From assembly GCA_003662645.1 (NCBI GenBank), contig QMYL01000079.1, positions 1 to 5,617 of the forward strand: a DNA stretch of 5,617 bases, read 5' to 3'. The translations under genes were made by a program, and so were the position numbers. Under the pieces are notes generated by a model. The model made no database searches, was not told the origin of the DNA, and saw only the letters and a program-made list of their open reading frames with translations. This document shows positions 4,977 through 5,617 of the stretch, one piece after another (the first letter of the stretch is position 1; each line of letters opens with the position of its first letter). The DNA comes from Candidatus Bathyarchaeota archaeon (lineage in GTDB: Archaea > Thermoproteota > Bathyarchaeia > Bathyarchaeales > B26-1).

Positions 4977-5118
4977 GATAACAACATGCCAAGATAGGGT
5001 TGAGAGGAACCCTGCCTCTCTTCTTGATAGGTCAAATGAGGCTCCTCCCCATTAGCCTCGAGCTCCCCTAAACCGAGAACAGGGGGCATTGAGGAAGCCG
5101 CCGACTTAACAGTATCGT
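4977..5118 (-). mobile_element. MITE-like repeat element, copy 2, inverted relative to copy 1
   Basis: Read on the minus strand, this 142-bp block starts TACGATACTGTTAAG (from 5119), matching the left end of copy 1 (CCsTAsGATACTGTTAAG, 16 of 18 bases over the longer span). It finishes with AGAGGCAG (5019-5012), a 10-nt gap, and AACCCTATCTT (5001-4991), the same split block as copy 1. The last bases to TATC at 4980-4977 are degenerate, with extra bases between CTT and TATC. The interior is about 40 bp shorter than in copy 1 and only weakly similar. It contains several stems: TCCCCT/AGGGGG (5064-5086), GAGGCT/AGCCTC (5038-5059) and the alternative pair at 4996-5020. It has no convincing reading frame. 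It could be a mobile element, or a structured RNA whose homologue lies upstream of alba. Confidence 0.5.
4990..5026. other. pair of mutually exclusive hairpins
   Basis: AGGGTT (4996-5001) pairs perfectly with AACCCT (5008-5013), and the whole 6-nt loop GAGAGG (5002-5007) pairs perfectly with CCTCTC (5015-5020). CAAGA (4990-4994) and TCTTG (5022-5026) can close both. The two 6-bp stems cannot easily form together because connecting loops would be 0, 0 and 1 nt, so the RNA or single-stranded DNA would be a two-state switch or a strained pseudoknot. It lies about 20 bp upstream of the promoter candidate of the TIM-barrel gene. Confidence 0.5.
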
Positions 5119-5189
5119 AGGGTAACATCTAGGGTTTTCCATAGTATCCTTCAGTGTTCTAACGCCTATACCGAATTCAGCGCTTCTCT

Positions 5190-5552
5190 TTATAATCCGA
5201 AGAGCCTAGCCGCGTTCTCATGGAGTATCTTGACCCTATCTTCATCCGATATCCTAGCCTTTAAGACCTTGGCCACACCTATCATTGGGTAGAAGAGGGA
5301 GAAACCCGTCCCCATAAGTATCATCTCAGAGCCAGCTCTCTCCGTGTACCATCGAGCCGCCTCAACTCCACAGTCCATAGATAACTCGATATAGAAGTTC
5401 TCCGATTTGCGGAGGAGCCTCAAGGAATCAAGCCTCTCTTTATAGTTCAGGCCGGTCGCTACGATCTTGGCGTTTCCGTACCTCTCAACGAGTTTCCTTA
5501 GGCTTCTAATGGAGGTCGATCCATATGGAATCTTACGGGTGAGCCTCATCAA
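5190..5552 (-). CDS. amidohydrolase-2 family C-terminal fragment or compact non-catalytic relative
   Basis: A 120-residue product that matches in pattern only the C-terminal part of metal-dependent amidohydrolases of the PF04909 type, which are normally about 250-330 residues. Visible are a strand-helix unit LRKLVERYGNAKIVATGLNY (18-37), NFYIELSM (52-59), the terminal signature SEMILMGTGFSLFYP (75-89), and ISDEDRVKILHENAARLFGL (101-120). The N-terminal HxH metal site is absent. The usual GTD-x-P of the last strand is GTG at 81-83, and the His commonly found near residue 33 is missing, so no hydrolase activity is expected. Some family members, from memory, do carry GTG here. TTG at 5552 and ATG at 5549 are both possible starts, neither with a ribosome binding site. 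An in-frame TAA at 5558-5556 lies just upstream, and the frame before it is open to the window edge. A decayed gene or a short divergent gene are both possible. Confidence 0.55.
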   Translation of the reverse strand: MMRLTRKIPYGSTSIRSLRKLVERYGNAKIVATGLNYKERLDSLRLLRKSENFYIELSMDCGVEAARWYTERAGSEMILMGTGFSLFYPMIGVAKVLKARISDEDRVKILHENAARLFGL

Positions 5553-5617
5553 AGATTAACTTTCTATTTGAACCTTTCTTCTTTCCTTTACATCTTCCCG
5601 TCTTGAAGGTCTAGATC
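5553..5617. other. window end without a supported gene
   Basis: The minus strand is purine-rich (AAAGGAAAGAAGAAAGG) and open in the same frame as the amidohydrolase fragment until TAA at 5558-5556. This could be the end of an upstream reading frame or the broken N-terminal side of the same gene. CAAATAG (minus) is a weak TATA-like match. Nothing here can be called firmly. Confidence 0.3.

Noticed and set aside
3628..5118. CRISPR array made of the CTTAACAGTATC repeats
   Set aside because: There are only three copies, they have mixed orientation, and spacing is irregular (157 bp and about 1.3 kb), unlike an array.
5067..5189. Minus frame beyond the amidohydrolase stop reading AEFGIGVRTLKDTMENP
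   Set aside because: It looks mildly protein-like, but it has no family pattern and runs through the repeat-element end CTTAACAGTATC, so it is treated as non-coding.
5561..5580. GGTTCAAAT on the minus strand as a tRNA T-loop
   Set aside because: The bases on each side do not pair as a T-stem, and no acceptor, D-arm or anticodon arm is present.

Overview
The window looks like a piece of a thermophilic archaeal chromosome, possibly from the TACK/Bathyarchaeia-Korarchaeia side. The rank is an inference. The evidence is the gene set: archaeal-type TruD, archaeal-length AspRS, a universal-archaeal zinc/KH protein and Alba. Arginine codons are mostly AGG/AGA, isoleucine is often ATA, GTG/TTG starts are frequent, and upstream elements are TATA-like rather than bacterial -35/-10. 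There is no rRNA, tRNA or CRISPR array.

Region 1 (1-3612) is core information processing. truD (plus strand) enters from the left edge, probably missing its first residues. It converges, with only 18 bp between, on a minus-strand gene string transcribed alba -> zinc-ribbon/KH protein -> aspS. The alba-to-KH gap is 59 nt and contains a G6/C6 hairpin. The KH-to-aspS gap is 14 nt and contains a Shine-Dalgarno site. A TATA-like box and a clear ribosome binding site precede alba, so the three genes are probably one operon joining nucleoid/RNA binding, RNA binding or transcription, and tRNA charging. The AspRS carries the proline associated with non-discriminating enzymes, so it may also make Asp-tRNA(Asn).

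Region 2 (about 3613-5118) is accessory. Two related, inverted, MITE-like elements (3628-3810 and 4977-5118) share a 12-bp end, CTTAACAGTATC, and a second split block (AGAGGCAG, about 10-11 nt, AACCCTATCTT). Between them lie a 55-codon orphan frame that reads like a DDE-transposase C-terminus and one intact minus-strand gene for a predicted TIM-barrel, glycosidase-like protein of about 300 residues. That gene has its own TATA-like element and a downstream T-rich terminator. The right-hand repeat is unusually rich in hairpins, including two mutually exclusive ones. This bounded insertion is the most unusual part of the window.

Region 3 (5190-5617) holds a short minus-strand gene that resembles only the C-terminal part of the amidohydrolase-2 family. 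It has an in-frame stop just upstream and lacks the usual catalytic aspartate, so it is either a decayed remnant or a compact non-catalytic relative.
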